Shown here piece by piece: positions 44,255 to 52,719 of a stretch of DNA of 64,000 bases. Both the position numbers and the translations under genes were made by a program. The notes below the pieces were generated by a model. The model was not told where the DNA came from, made no database searches, and saw nothing but the letters and a program-made list of their open reading frames with translations. The stretch comes from Paraburkholderia humisilvae (lineage in GTDB: Bacteria; Pseudomonadota; Gammaproteobacteria; Burkholderiales; Burkholderiaceae): contig NZ_CADIKH010000021.1 in the NCBI RefSeq assembly GCF_902859855.1, positions 62,001 through 126,000 of the forward strand. The letters are read 5' to 3'. Numbering within the stretch: position 1 is the first letter of the stretch; every line of letters begins with the position of its first letter.

Positions 44255-44965
44255 GATGTTCTGCTTGCTCCAATGAAAGGTCGTTGCGTGGTCGCGAAAG
44301 ACCGCATTGCAGGCGCTGCGCGGCAGCGGATCGGGCAGGCCGATGCTCTATCGCCAGCGACGCGCGTGAGCGCGCTAAAAAGATCAGCAATTTCGATGCC
44401 CCGCGCCCGGTAAAGGTGAAACGCGGCATGAGCCGATGCAGGCGGGTGCGGCGTGATGCGATGTGCAAGCGGCAAGGAGACCGCGACAAACGAAAGCGGA
44501 TGGACGGATACGGAAGCAAAGGACAAAACGTGCTTCAACGCACCACGTTGCACTCAACAGACCGGAAAGTAAATAGGCGCGCCATAGGCTTGCGCAGTTG
44601 AAAGATAAAGTTCACGCAGAGCGCATCGTTTCCTGACGCTTGCTCGTGGAGCGGAGGGGACTTGGCGCATTGCGCACGAGGCGCCATGCGCGATGCAACG
44701 CAGGTGCGCGTGGCGCGCGTGCGTGAGCGCATACCTTACGTCCTTGTTAGACAGGCTTGAAAAGAATACGGAGCCGCGCAGGCCAATCCATGCTGCATAG
44801 CAATTTGCGGCGAGTTGCCGTGCCGCATGCTCGAGGCACGTCGCGGCCGGTGAGCCGATTGAGCAGTTTCATGAGCCGTCGCGCGATTCACGTCAATCTC
44901 ACGGACCTCTAAAGTTCAGTCCATGCCGTCATCGACGGAACTGAGCTGAATAGGAAGGGATTGCC
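44255..44965. other. Intergenic region, no gene recognised
   Basis: About 700 bases between the divergent paoA and DUF4148 genes. Open frames on both strands are short, lack ribosome sites and resemble anti-coding sequence. It should hold both promoters; none could be fixed. Confidence 0.4.
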
Positions 44966-45358
44966 ATGAAACGCTTGAACCAGGCACTGGTCGTTGCATC
45001 GTTCGTTCTCCTTCCGCTGGTGAGCCACGCAGCAGACAGCGTGCCGCTCACGCGAGCGCAGGTCCGCGCTGACCTGATTTCGGCCGAACAGAACGGCACG
45101 TATCCGACGAGCAAGGAGCATTATCCGGATCCGGCATGGGACCCGGCGGCGGTTTACGTCGCGAACAAGGCGGCGCAAAAGATCGCGCAGGAAGCAGCGA
45201 ACAAGGCGGCCGCTGACGCGGCGGCAGCGAGTTCGTATGGCAATTCGACTTCCGGCAGCTCGGTGTCCGGAGCGGCATCGGGTTCAACATCGGGCTCGCG
45301 TGTCGATAACAGCGCGCTGGTGCGGTCGCAAATGGACAACCTGTATCACGGTCATTGA
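44966..45358 (+). CDS. DUF4148 family exported protein
   Basis: A 130-residue protein with a clean signal peptide (residues 1-22, ending SHAAD). The following VPLTRAQVRADLISAEQNGTYPTSKEHYPDP segment is the DUF4148 signature common in Burkholderiales. Next is an Ala/Lys helix (AANKAAADAAAA) and a Ser/Gly-rich tail. AGGAAGGG lies about seven bases before the ATG. Function unknown for the family; probably periplasmic. It stands alone. Confidence 0.88.
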   Translation: MKRLNQALVVASFVLLPLVSHAADSVPLTRAQVRADLISAEQNGTYPTSKEHYPDPAWDPAAVYVANKAAQKIAQEAANKAAADAAAASSYGNSTSGSSVSGAASGSTSGSRVDNSALVRSQMDNLYHGH

Positions 45359-45823
45359 GCACGGCGTGGGCCGCACACCGATGTGTGATTCATCGATCGT
45401 CAAAGGACAACACCGCTGCAAGCGCGCGTGCGGCCCGGCATCTGGCCGCCGCGCAGCTTCACGGAGTGTGCCCTTTGAGGAAACGCAGTCACTGGCTGTT
45501 GCAATTGCCGATTGTGCTCTGCAATGCGATGAAGGTTACGCAGGGATCGGTTATTCCGGATTGAAGCGGATTCTAACGAAATCCCTACATGGGACTTGTC
45601 AAAATGCACTGTCATTTAAAGCGCAATCGCAGTGCTAAAGAAGACATCCGCTTGAATGAATTGACTATGCTTTCGCATACATATGATTTTTGAGAATTTT
45701 CGTTAAAACGGCGCAGGCGTGAATTACGCTGCTCGAATAGGGAAATAAATGTCGATTAAAGCACTCGTGTCAACGCAACGGATGAGCGATTACGCAATGA
45801 TGCGGTCCGCTTTGGTGGAGGAC
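45359..45823. other. Intergenic region between convergent genes
   Basis: No gene recognised; AT content rises from about 45590 onwards. A small hairpin (TATGC-N4-GCATA near 45668-45681) lies in it but without a clear terminator tail. Confidence 0.35.
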
Positions 45824-46510
45824 CTATTTCTGCATCAGCTTCTGTTGCAACGGGAAGGCAAGCTCAGCCTCGATGCCGAGCGCACCCCCTTTGAGCACAA
45901 ACTCGGCGAGCGAGCGCGATTGCATCTTCTTCATCGCCTGGTTGCGGTGAATTTTCACGGTGATCTCGCTGAGCCGCAGTTCGGCGGCGATCTGCTTGTT
46001 ACGCAGGCCCTTGACGATCAGTTGCATCACTTCGCGTTCGCGCGGCGTGAGCGTCGCGTAGCAGCGGCGCAGGTCGTCGAACGAATGATCCGCGGCACGC
46101 CGTTGCCGGTCGCTTTCAAGCGCGCACGCGACGGCGTCGAGCATGTCCTGATCGCGAAACGGCTTGGTCAGGAAGTCGGCGGCACCGGCCTTCATCGCGC
46201 GGACCGACATCGCGATATCGCCGTGTCCGGTCATGAAGATAATGGGAATCCGCACCTGGTGCGCGCTGTACCGCTCCTGAACGACCAGTCCGCTTTGACC
46301 CTTCAAACGAACGTCGATCACGAGGCAGGCGGGTTGGTCCATCATCGGCAGCGCAAGAAAATCTTCCGCGCTCGCGAAGGTTTTTACATTGAAGCCGACC
46401 GAGCGCAGCAGCATCTCGACGGCCTCACGCATCGATTCGTCGTCGTCGACCACGTACACAATCGGTTCGTCGTCGACCCATCCCACTCCATCATTCATCG
46501 CACTATCCAT
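45824..46510 (-). CDS. FixJ/NarL-type response regulator
   Basis: A 228-residue two-domain regulator. The receiver (about residues 15-135) has the acidic pair in YVVDDDESMR, phospho-acceptor Asp in CLVIDVRLKG, Thr in MTGHGD and Lys in FLTKPF. The LuxR-type helix-turn-helix follows (about 148-210: LTPREREVMQLIVKGLRNKQIAAEL...SEITVKIHR). The arrangement is that of FixJ/TtrR/TodT regulators. AGGAG precedes the ATG by about eight bases. No histidine kinase is adjacent, so it is an orphan in this window; it is divergent from a LysR gene. Confidence 0.92.
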   Translation of the reverse strand: MDSAMNDGVGWVDDEPIVYVVDDDESMREAVEMLLRSVGFNVKTFASAEDFLALPMMDQPACLVIDVRLKGQSGLVVQERYSAHQVRIPIIFMTGHGDIAMSVRAMKAGAADFLTKPFRDQDMLDAVACALESDRQRRAADHSFDDLRRCYATLTPREREVMQLIVKGLRNKQIAAELRLSEITVKIHRNQAMKKMQSRSLAEFVLKGGALGIEAELAFPLQQKLMQK

Positions 46511-46766
46511 GCGCGCTTCTCCTGGAAAAGCCGCGATTCACCCTCTGAATCACAGTGATGGCATTGAGCATACTGCCGCTGCAAGATGCTTGCGAAGAGA
46601 ATTTAACCGGTATCGCTAAACGAAGTTTAAGGGCGATTTAGCGAAATGCAGAATGTGAGACTGCACGTCAATTCTGTCGTGAAGAAAAACCGTATTGTTA
46701 TCGTGTTTTTGTTCCGTAGAATTCCGGCTGCATCAGCACAGTAATCTGCTAACGATGCTGAAATCT

Positions 46767-46783
46767 TTCGATTATGAATCGAA
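46767..46783. promoter_or_regulatory. Dyad in front of LysR gene
   Basis: TTCGATT (46767-46773), ATG, AATCGAA (46777-46783): a perfect 7-base inverted repeat with T-N11-A character, 28 bases before the LysR start codon. It is a candidate LysR autoregulatory box; it lies between two divergent regulator genes. Confidence 0.5.
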
Positions 46784-46810
46784 GGTTTTCGCCGATTTGT
46801 TGAGGATGAG

Positions 46811-47746
46811 ATGGATTTGTCTGCCGTGGAAGCGTTTGTGCGTGCCGCTGAAGCCAGAAGTTTTACCGGCGCAGCCAGACAGATGGGGTTGACGGCTTCC
46901 GGCGTCAGCAAGGCGGTCAGCAGGCTCGAATCGCAAACCGGCGTGGTGCTGTTGCATCGCTCGACGAGAAGCGTCGGGCTGACGGCTGAAGGTGCGGTGT
47001 TTTTTGACCGATGCCGTGAAATTCTGACGGGCCTGAAGGATGCGGAAGCGGCATTGCAACAGTCTGCGCAAGTGCCGTCTGGCCGCTTGCGGATCGCGGC
47101 GCCGATTACGTTCGGCCGGTCGATTCTCGTGCCCGCGCTGGTCGATTTCAGGCGCCGGTATCCTGACATCACGGTCGAGACGAGCTTCTCGGACGCGTTA
47201 CAGGACATTATCGAAGAGGGGTTCGATATCGCGATTCGCATCGGCGACCTGCCTTCGAGCCGGTTGATCGCGCGGGAAGTGGGTGTCGCGCACTGGATTG
47301 CGTGCGCGAGTCCAAACTATCTGAACGAGCGGGGTAGACCTCGGACTCCTGACGATCTGGCCGGGCACGACTGCGTTGCTTATATGTCGGCGGACACGCG
47401 GCGCTGCCGCGACTGGCACTTCATGTCGGGTAGCCGCGACTGGACCGTGCGCGTCGGCGACACCGCGCGCCAGGTGGTCGACCACTGCGATGCGCTGATC
47501 GATGCGGCGCTTGCCGACTCAGGCATCGTGTACGTGCACAACTACGTTGCGGCGGAACACCTGCGTTCAGGAAGGCTCGAACGCGTGCTGGACGGGTTCA
47601 GCACGCCGCGGCGCAGCATTCACATCATCTATCCCACCCTCCGGCAACTGTCGCCGAAAGTGCGGTCGTTCGTCGACTTCGCGGTGGAGGCGATGACGGG
47701 GTATGGTGAGCTTTATCGCACGAACGAAGAGTGCGACGTGGCGTGA
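46811..47746 (+). CDS. LysR-family transcriptional regulator
   Basis: A 311-residue regulator with the N-terminal helix-turn-helix (about 2-60: RSFTGAARQMGLTASGVSKAVSRLES) and an effector-binding domain (about 90-295) of the CrgA/DmlR type. GAGG precedes the ATG. Its target is not obvious: the neighbours are a response regulator (divergent) and the convergent aspartate carbamoyltransferase-like gene. Full length. Confidence 0.9.
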   Translation: MDLSAVEAFVRAAEARSFTGAARQMGLTASGVSKAVSRLESQTGVVLLHRSTRSVGLTAEGAVFFDRCREILTGLKDAEAALQQSAQVPSGRLRIAAPITFGRSILVPALVDFRRRYPDITVETSFSDALQDIIEEGFDIAIRIGDLPSSRLIAREVGVAHWIACASPNYLNERGRPRTPDDLAGHDCVAYMSADTRRCRDWHFMSGSRDWTVRVGDTARQVVDHCDALIDAALADSGIVYVHNYVAAEHLRSGRLERVLDGFSTPRRSIHIIYPTLRQLSPKVRSFVDFAVEAMTGYGELYRTNEECDVA

Positions 47747-47806
47747 CGAATGCAAGCGTCGGTTGGGCCGGCGCTTGCGTCGGAGTGCGAAGCGAACCGC
47801 TGCGCG

Positions 47807-49099
47807 TCAATCGATGCCGTGAAACACCGCGTCGTCCGGTCCGAGATACGCGGGCGGGCGCCATGCCGCGTCGCGCAGCGAATGCTGCACGAGCTTTTCG
47901 ACGCCGAGCAGCACGGCGAAAATCGCCATCCGCACCGGAATGCCGTTGTCGGTCTGCCTGAAAATAGCGAGCCGCGAATCGTGGTTCAGGTCGGTGCTCA
48001 GGTCGTTCGCGCCGGGCCGGCTGTCGCGCGGCAGAGGGTGCATGATCAGCGTGTCGGGGCCGCACACGCTATCCACGAGCGCCTCATTGATCTGGAAATC
48101 GGGCGTATAGCCTTCAAACGATTCGTCGGTGAAGCGCTCTTTCTGGATGCGCGTCGCGTAGACCACATCCGCGCCACGCAGGCCGTTCGGCAAATCGTGG
48201 GTCTGTTCGATCACATGTCCATTGCGTGAAATCTGTTCGACGATGTACGTGGGCATTTCGAGCATCGGCGGCGAGATCAGCGTGAACTTGATGCCGCGAT
48301 AGAGCGCAAGCAGCTTCACGAGCGAGTGCACGGTGCGCCCGTACTTCAGGTCGCCGACCAGCGCGATATGCGCGCCGTCGACAATCTTGCCGAGGCGCGA
48401 GAACTCGCGCTGGATGGTGTACAGGTCAAGCAACGCCTGGCTCGGGTGTTCGCCCGGTCCGTCGCCGCCGTTGATCACCGGCACGTTCGTCGCGCGCGCG
48501 AACTCGGCAACCGAGCCTTGCTCCGGATGGCGGATCACCAGCGCATCGACGTAGCCGCTCATCACGCGGCTTGTGTCGTAGATCGATTCGCCCTTGGCCA
48601 TCGATGAAAACGTAAAGCCGGTGGTGTCGCACACCGAGCCGCCGAGCCGGCAGAACGCGGCGCCGAAGCTGACGCGCGTGCGCGTGCTTGCTTCAAAAAA
48701 CAGATTGCCGAGTACCGCGCCTTCGAGCACGCGCGAGATTTTCCGGCGGCGTGCGATGGGCTGCATGATGTCCGCGACGCGAAAGAGCGCTTCGACGGAA
48801 TCGCGCGAGAACTGGTCGACCGACAGCAACTGCGGTTTGCCTTCGAACAGGATCTGGCTGGAGAGCGATTGGGTGTCTACGCTTTGCGTATATCGATCGG
48901 CCGCCTCACCGTTGACGACGATTTCCGACACGAAGCGTTCGACGATTTCCGGCATCGCGCGCGACTCCTGCGAGTCATCGGGCAGCAGCCATGTGTCGAG
49001 CGCGCGGCGCGACACGCCAATGCGGCTGGCGAAGCCGTCGCGGGTCAGGTTCATGCGACGCATCGCATCGCGCAGGAAAGCTTGTTGCGGAACGCTCAT
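47807..49099 (-). CDS. pyrB: Aspartate carbamoyltransferase with N-terminal helix-turn-helix extension
   Basis: A 430-residue protein from the ATG at 49099 (AAGG about nine bases upstream; a GTG at 49108 is in frame). The catalytic part (about residues 88-400) has the carbamoyl-phosphate motif FFEASTRTR (134-142), HPSQALLDLYT and HPLPR, all diagnostic for PyrB. The first ~80 residues are extra: residues about 8-38 (FLRDAMRRMNLTRDGFASRIGVSRRALDTWL) look like a helix-turn-helix. It may be DNA-binding, or a remodelled regulatory or assembly segment replacing PyrI. Neither pyrI nor a pyrC-like gene is adjacent. It could be a second, non-housekeeping ATCase. Confidence 0.88.
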   Translation of the reverse strand: MSVPQQAFLRDAMRRMNLTRDGFASRIGVSRRALDTWLLPDDSQESRAMPEIVERFVSEIVVNGEAADRYTQSVDTQSLSSQILFEGKPQLLSVDQFSRDSVEALFRVADIMQPIARRRKISRVLEGAVLGNLFFEASTRTRVSFGAAFCRLGGSVCDTTGFTFSSMAKGESIYDTSRVMSGYVDALVIRHPEQGSVAEFARATNVPVINGGDGPGEHPSQALLDLYTIQREFSRLGKIVDGAHIALVGDLKYGRTVHSLVKLLALYRGIKFTLISPPMLEMPTYIVEQISRNGHVIEQTHDLPNGLRGADVVYATRIQKERFTDESFEGYTPDFQINEALVDSVCGPDTLIMHPLPRDSRPGANDLSTDLNHDSRLAIFRQTDNGIPVRMAIFAVLLGVEKLVQHSLRDAAWRPPAYLGPDDAVFHGID

Positions 49100-49137
49100 T
49101 CGGGGCACCTTGGTCGGCTGGTGTTGTCAGGTGATTT

Positions 49138-49156
49138 ATATACGCGGTGCGTATAT
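49138..49156. promoter_or_regulatory. Dyad upstream of the HTH-ATCase gene
   Basis: ATATACGC (49138-49145), GGT, GCGTATAT (49149-49156): a perfect 8-base inverted repeat with a 3-base centre, 39-57 bases before the start codon and therefore at promoter position. It is a strong operator candidate; the enzyme's own helix-turn-helix could be its reader, which is speculation. Confidence 0.6.
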
Positions 49157-49207
49157 TAGTCGGCTGGCACCCGAAGTCAAGAAAATTTTAGGCGTGGCGA
49201 GCGGAAA

Positions 49208-51334
49208 TCAGTTCAGCAGCGCCGACGGCGCTGACGCACCGGGGTCAGTGCGCATCTGCTTGTGCATCAGCGCGCCGAACGCATCCGCGGTCAGCGGCCG
49301 GCCGAGCAGGAAACCCTGCATTTCGTCGCACCGCATGTCTTTCAGCTTGTCGTATTGCGACTCCGTTTCGACGCCTTCGGCGACGACATCCATTTCGAGC
49401 GAGTGGGCGAGCGCGATGATCGCCGACACGATCGCCTTGCCTTCGTGGCCGTTGTCATCGAGGCCATTCGTAAAGAAACGGTCGATTTTCAGCTGCTTCA
49501 CGCGGAAGCGCTGCAGGTACGCGAGGCTCGAATAGCCGGTGCCGAAATCGTCGATCGAAATCTCGAAGCCGGCTTTCTGGAACTGGTGGATCGTCGCGAT
49601 CGTCTTTGGCGCGTCCTGCATCGCGACGCTTTCGGTGATTTCGAACATCAGTTGCCAGCATGCGACCTGTTCGGCTTTCGCGATGTCGAGGATCGTCGCG
49701 ACGAGTTCCGGCTGGGTGAGCTGGCGCGGCGACAGGTTGACCGCGACCTTCATCGGCGGCAGCCCGGCGGTCTGCCAGCGCCGGATCTGGCGGCAGGTCT
49801 CGCGCACGACCCAATAGCCGATCTGTACGATCTGGCCCGAGCGTTCGGCGATCGGGATGAAATCCATCGGCGCGAGTTCGCCGAATTCCGGGTGATTGAG
49901 ACGCAGCAGCGCTTCGGCACCCGCGAGTTCGCCGGTGTCGCCACGGAATTTCGGCTGGAAGTGCAGCGAGAAATAGCCTTTGCCGAGGCCCTCGTGCAAC
50001 GCGCGCTGGATCTTCAGCGTGCGCAGCGCGGCCTCGTTCATCCGCGCTTCGAAGAAGCGATAGATGCCGCGGCCTTCGCGCTTGGCTTCGTACATCGCGG
50101 CGTCGGCATGCTTGAGCAGCGCGTCGCCGCTGTCGCCGTCCTGCGGAAACAGCGCGATGCCGATACTCGGGATCACCTGCAGCGCCTGGCCTTCGGCGAC
50201 GATGCCCTCGCGCATCCGCGCGAGCAGGCCGTCGGCCATTTGCGCGGCGTCCTGCGCTGCCGTGAGGTCTTCGGCGAGGATCACAAACTCGTCGCCGCCC
50301 AGGCGCGCGACCGTGTCCGCCGCGCGCACGCACTGCAGCAATTGTTGTGCGAACGCCTTCAGCACTTCGTCGCCGAACGCGTGGCCGAGCGAGTCGTTGA
50401 TCGTCTTGAACCCATCCAGGTCCATGAACAGAATGGCGAACGGCCTGTTGCGCGCCCGCGACACGTCGATCGCGCGCCCGATGCGCTCGGTCAGCGAGCT
50501 GCGGTTCAGCAGGCCAGTCAGCGTGTCATAGGTCGCAAGGTGCACGATCTGGTTGTTCAGCGTCGTCACCGAGCCGGCCAGCAGGGTGTTGCGCGCGTCG
50601 AAGCGCGACAGCAGCAGCGTGACGACCAGAATCGCGAACGTGAACAGGATGACCGTGGTCGCGAGCCATTGCGCGTTCTGGCCGGCGGCGACGCTCGCGT
50701 TCGCGCCTTGCACCGCGCCGCAGATCGACCCCGGCAGAAAATCCGCGGCGGCCATGCCGGTGTAGTGCATGCCGGTGATCGCAATGCCCATCACCGCTGC
50801 CGCACCGATCCTTTTCACGATGATGCGGCGCAGGTTCGAATCGCGCAGCGTGTGCGCGATCCACAGCGCGGCGATCGACGCGGCGATCGCGATGACCAGC
50901 GAAGCCGCAAAGAGAGCCGGGCGATAGTGGATGCCCGGCTCCATGCGCATCGCCGCCATGCCGGTGTAGTGCATGCTGGCGATGCCGATGCCCATCAGCA
51001 CGCCGCCCGCAAGGATGCGGCGGTGCGACAGCGTGCGCCGCGTGACCACGGCGAGGGCGAAATACGAGACGACGAACGCGATCGCGAGCGACGCGCCGGT
51101 GATCTTCAGGTCATAGCCGACCGGGATTGGCAACGCAAACGCGAGCATGCCGATAAAATGCATCGACCAGATGCCGACGCCCATCGCGGCCGCACCCCCC
51201 GCGAGCCACACCTGGCGCTGGCGCGATACGGCCAGCAGGGTGATGCGGCCCGCGAGATCCAATGCCGTATAGGACGCGAGCGTGGCGACAGCGATCGACA
51301 GCACGACCAGTGCAGGGTTATACGAGCTCGGCAT
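49208..51334 (-). CDS. c-di-GMP signalling protein, MHYT-GGDEF-EAL
   Basis: A 708-residue inner-membrane protein. Residues 1-250 form the MHYT sensor: seven to eight helices with repeated motifs MHFIGM, MHYTGM, MHYTGM that are thought to bind metal and sense a gas such as O2, CO or NO. The GGDEF domain (about 268-430) has an intact ARLGGDEF active loop. The EAL domain (about 440-690) begins AEALLR and keeps NLSPRQL, ITESVAM, DDFGTGYSSLAYL and VVAEGVETE. Both activities could therefore be retained. The gene stands alone, divergent from nifQ. Typical full length for the family. Confidence 0.93.
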   Translation of the reverse strand: MPSSYNPALVVLSIAVATLASYTALDLAGRITLLAVSRQRQVWLAGGAAAMGVGIWSMHFIGMLAFALPIPVGYDLKITGASLAIAFVVSYFALAVVTRRTLSHRRILAGGVLMGIGIASMHYTGMAAMRMEPGIHYRPALFAASLVIAIAASIAALWIAHTLRDSNLRRIIVKRIGAAAVMGIAITGMHYTGMAAADFLPGSICGAVQGANASVAAGQNAQWLATTVILFTFAILVVTLLLSRFDARNTLLAGSVTTLNNQIVHLATYDTLTGLLNRSSLTERIGRAIDVSRARNRPFAILFMDLDGFKTINDSLGHAFGDEVLKAFAQQLLQCVRAADTVARLGGDEFVILAEDLTAAQDAAQMADGLLARMREGIVAEGQALQVIPSIGIALFPQDGDSGDALLKHADAAMYEAKREGRGIYRFFEARMNEAALRTLKIQRALHEGLGKGYFSLHFQPKFRGDTGELAGAEALLRLNHPEFGELAPMDFIPIAERSGQIVQIGYWVVRETCRQIRRWQTAGLPPMKVAVNLSPRQLTQPELVATILDIAKAEQVACWQLMFEITESVAMQDAPKTIATIHQFQKAGFEISIDDFGTGYSSLAYLQRFRVKQLKIDRFFTNGLDDNGHEGKAIVSAIIALAHSLEMDVVAEGVETESQYDKLKDMRCDEMQGFLLGRPLTADAFGALMHKQMRTDPGASAPSALLN

Positions 51335-51548
51335 GGCAGTTTCCGCGGTGAATCACTCCTTTACTCGTTATCGACGCCGATTCGCAATTATTTAATCCGC
51401 ATCGCAGGAAACACGTCAGTATTTGCCCGAACTCACGGCGTCGCTTGCGCAATTTTAAGACAGTAGTCGCTGTACCGGCATTTTCGGGGTATTGTGCTGA
51501 CGAGTTCGGGCGCACGACGCCTGGCCGCCGATCCGGGGTGTTCAGACC

Positions 51549-52145
51549 ATGACCTTGCCGAACGATGACGCGCCTTCGCCGCGCGACGCGTGCGTACAAA
51601 GCCTGCTCGATTACGCGGTCAACCGCGCGCGGGCCGACACGGTCACTTTTGCGCGTCTGATCGGCGCGAAACTCGCGAGCGGCGACCTCGCGGATCTGGG
51701 GCTGCCGCGCGACACGCTTGGCGCGCTCGGCGCCCGGCACTTTCCCGAGGCCGTGTATATCGGCGCGTTGCCGCTCGAGGCGTTTCCCGAACATCCCGCT
51801 GCGACGCTGCATCAGCCGTTCGTCGACGATCTGCGCAAGCTGCTGCTGCGCCACGAGCGGCCGCCGATCGCGAATGCAATCGACGCATGGTGCCTCGCGA
51901 CCATCATCGCGACCGCGTGCCTGCGGCCCGACCACCTGTGGCGCGATCTCGGCCTCGACGGCCGCGACGACGTCAGCGGCATTCTCACACGCCATTATCC
52001 AAAGCTCGTCGCGCGCAATGTCGACGGCTTGCGCTGGAAGCGCTTTCTCGCGCAGCAAGTCGCGCTCGACAAAGGGCGCACGCCCGGTCCGGCGCCGGGC
52101 TGCCCCGGCTGTGAAGACTTCGACTTCTGCTTCCGCAAAACCTGA
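51549..52145 (+). CDS. nifQ: NifQ homologue, first motif cysteine replaced
   Basis: A 198-residue protein whose C-terminal half matches NifQ: WCLATIIATACLRPDHLWRDLGLDGRDD, then RHYPKLVARNVDGLRWKRFLAQQ, then GCPGCEDFDFC near the end. NifQ binds a Mo-Fe-S cluster and delivers molybdenum for the nitrogenase cofactor. The standard motif is Cx4CxxCx5C; here the last three cysteines are kept (CPGCEDFDFC) but the first is replaced (sequence RTPGPAPGC). No other nif gene is in the window. The protein may have another molybdenum-handling role or be degenerate. Confidence 0.78.
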   Translation: MTLPNDDAPSPRDACVQSLLDYAVNRARADTVTFARLIGAKLASGDLADLGLPRDTLGALGARHFPEAVYIGALPLEAFPEHPAATLHQPFVDDLRKLLLRHERPPIANAIDAWCLATIIATACLRPDHLWRDLGLDGRDDVSGILTRHYPKLVARNVDGLRWKRFLAQQVALDKGRTPGPAPGCPGCEDFDFCFRKT

Positions 52146-52248
52146 CGTGGATTGCCTCGCGTGAATCAAAACGGGGCGGCAACGGGTACGCGATTCCGGT
52201 ATAAAGACCGCTGCCTCAATCCCCGATCCACGTTACCAGGAGAAGTCG

Positions 52249-52671
52249 ATGTACCCAGTTCGAAAGCTGATCGCGACGTTCGGTCTACTGGCTGCGGTGG
52301 CGAGCGCGGCGCCCGCGTTCGCGCAAACCACGCCGGGCGGCGCGTCGGTTGCGACGCCGGCCGGCGATGGCACGTTCCTGCTGACCGTATTCCTGAAGCA
52401 CGATCAGTCGAAGACGCTGCCCGAGATCAACAGGGAGCTCGCGAAGCAGGGGTTCTACAAGGCGTTTCCGCCGCCGGGCGTCGAGGTGGTGTCGTGGTAC
52501 GTGATGATGGGCATCGGCCAGGTCGTCACATTGCGCGTGCCGGCCAACCGGCTGCGCGAAGTGAACCGCGTGCTCGAGGAAACCGCGTGGGGCGGCTATC
52601 GCACGGAGTTCTATCCCACTTACGACTACAAGGCGGCTGCGGAAGAGGCGCGCGTGAAAGAGGGTAAATGA
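52249..52671 (+). CDS. Hypothetical periplasmic protein, 140 aa
   Basis: AGGAG lies about six bases before the ATG. Residues 1-25 are a signal peptide ending APAFAQ. The mature part is a small alpha/beta protein (FLLTVFLKHDQSKTLPEINRELAKQGFYKAF..., VVSWYVMMGIGQVVTLRVPANRLREVNRVLEETAWGGYRTEF) with a ferredoxin-like strand/helix order; I do not recognise a named family. It is 104 bases downstream of nifQ on the same strand and may or may not share its transcript. Confidence 0.75.
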   Translation: MYPVRKLIATFGLLAAVASAAPAFAQTTPGGASVATPAGDGTFLLTVFLKHDQSKTLPEINRELAKQGFYKAFPPPGVEVVSWYVMMGIGQVVTLRVPANRLREVNRVLEETAWGGYRTEFYPTYDYKAAAEEARVKEGK

Positions 52672-52719
52672 GCGCGCCAATGAGAGGGCAAATAACGCGC
52701 GCCGCGTGAGCCGCTGGCG

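Noticed and set aside
49262..51466. 734-codon plus-strand frame opposite the MHYT-GGDEF-EAL gene
   Set aside because: Antisense shadow rich in Arg, Asp and His; the minus-strand gene has intact GGDEF and EAL motifs.
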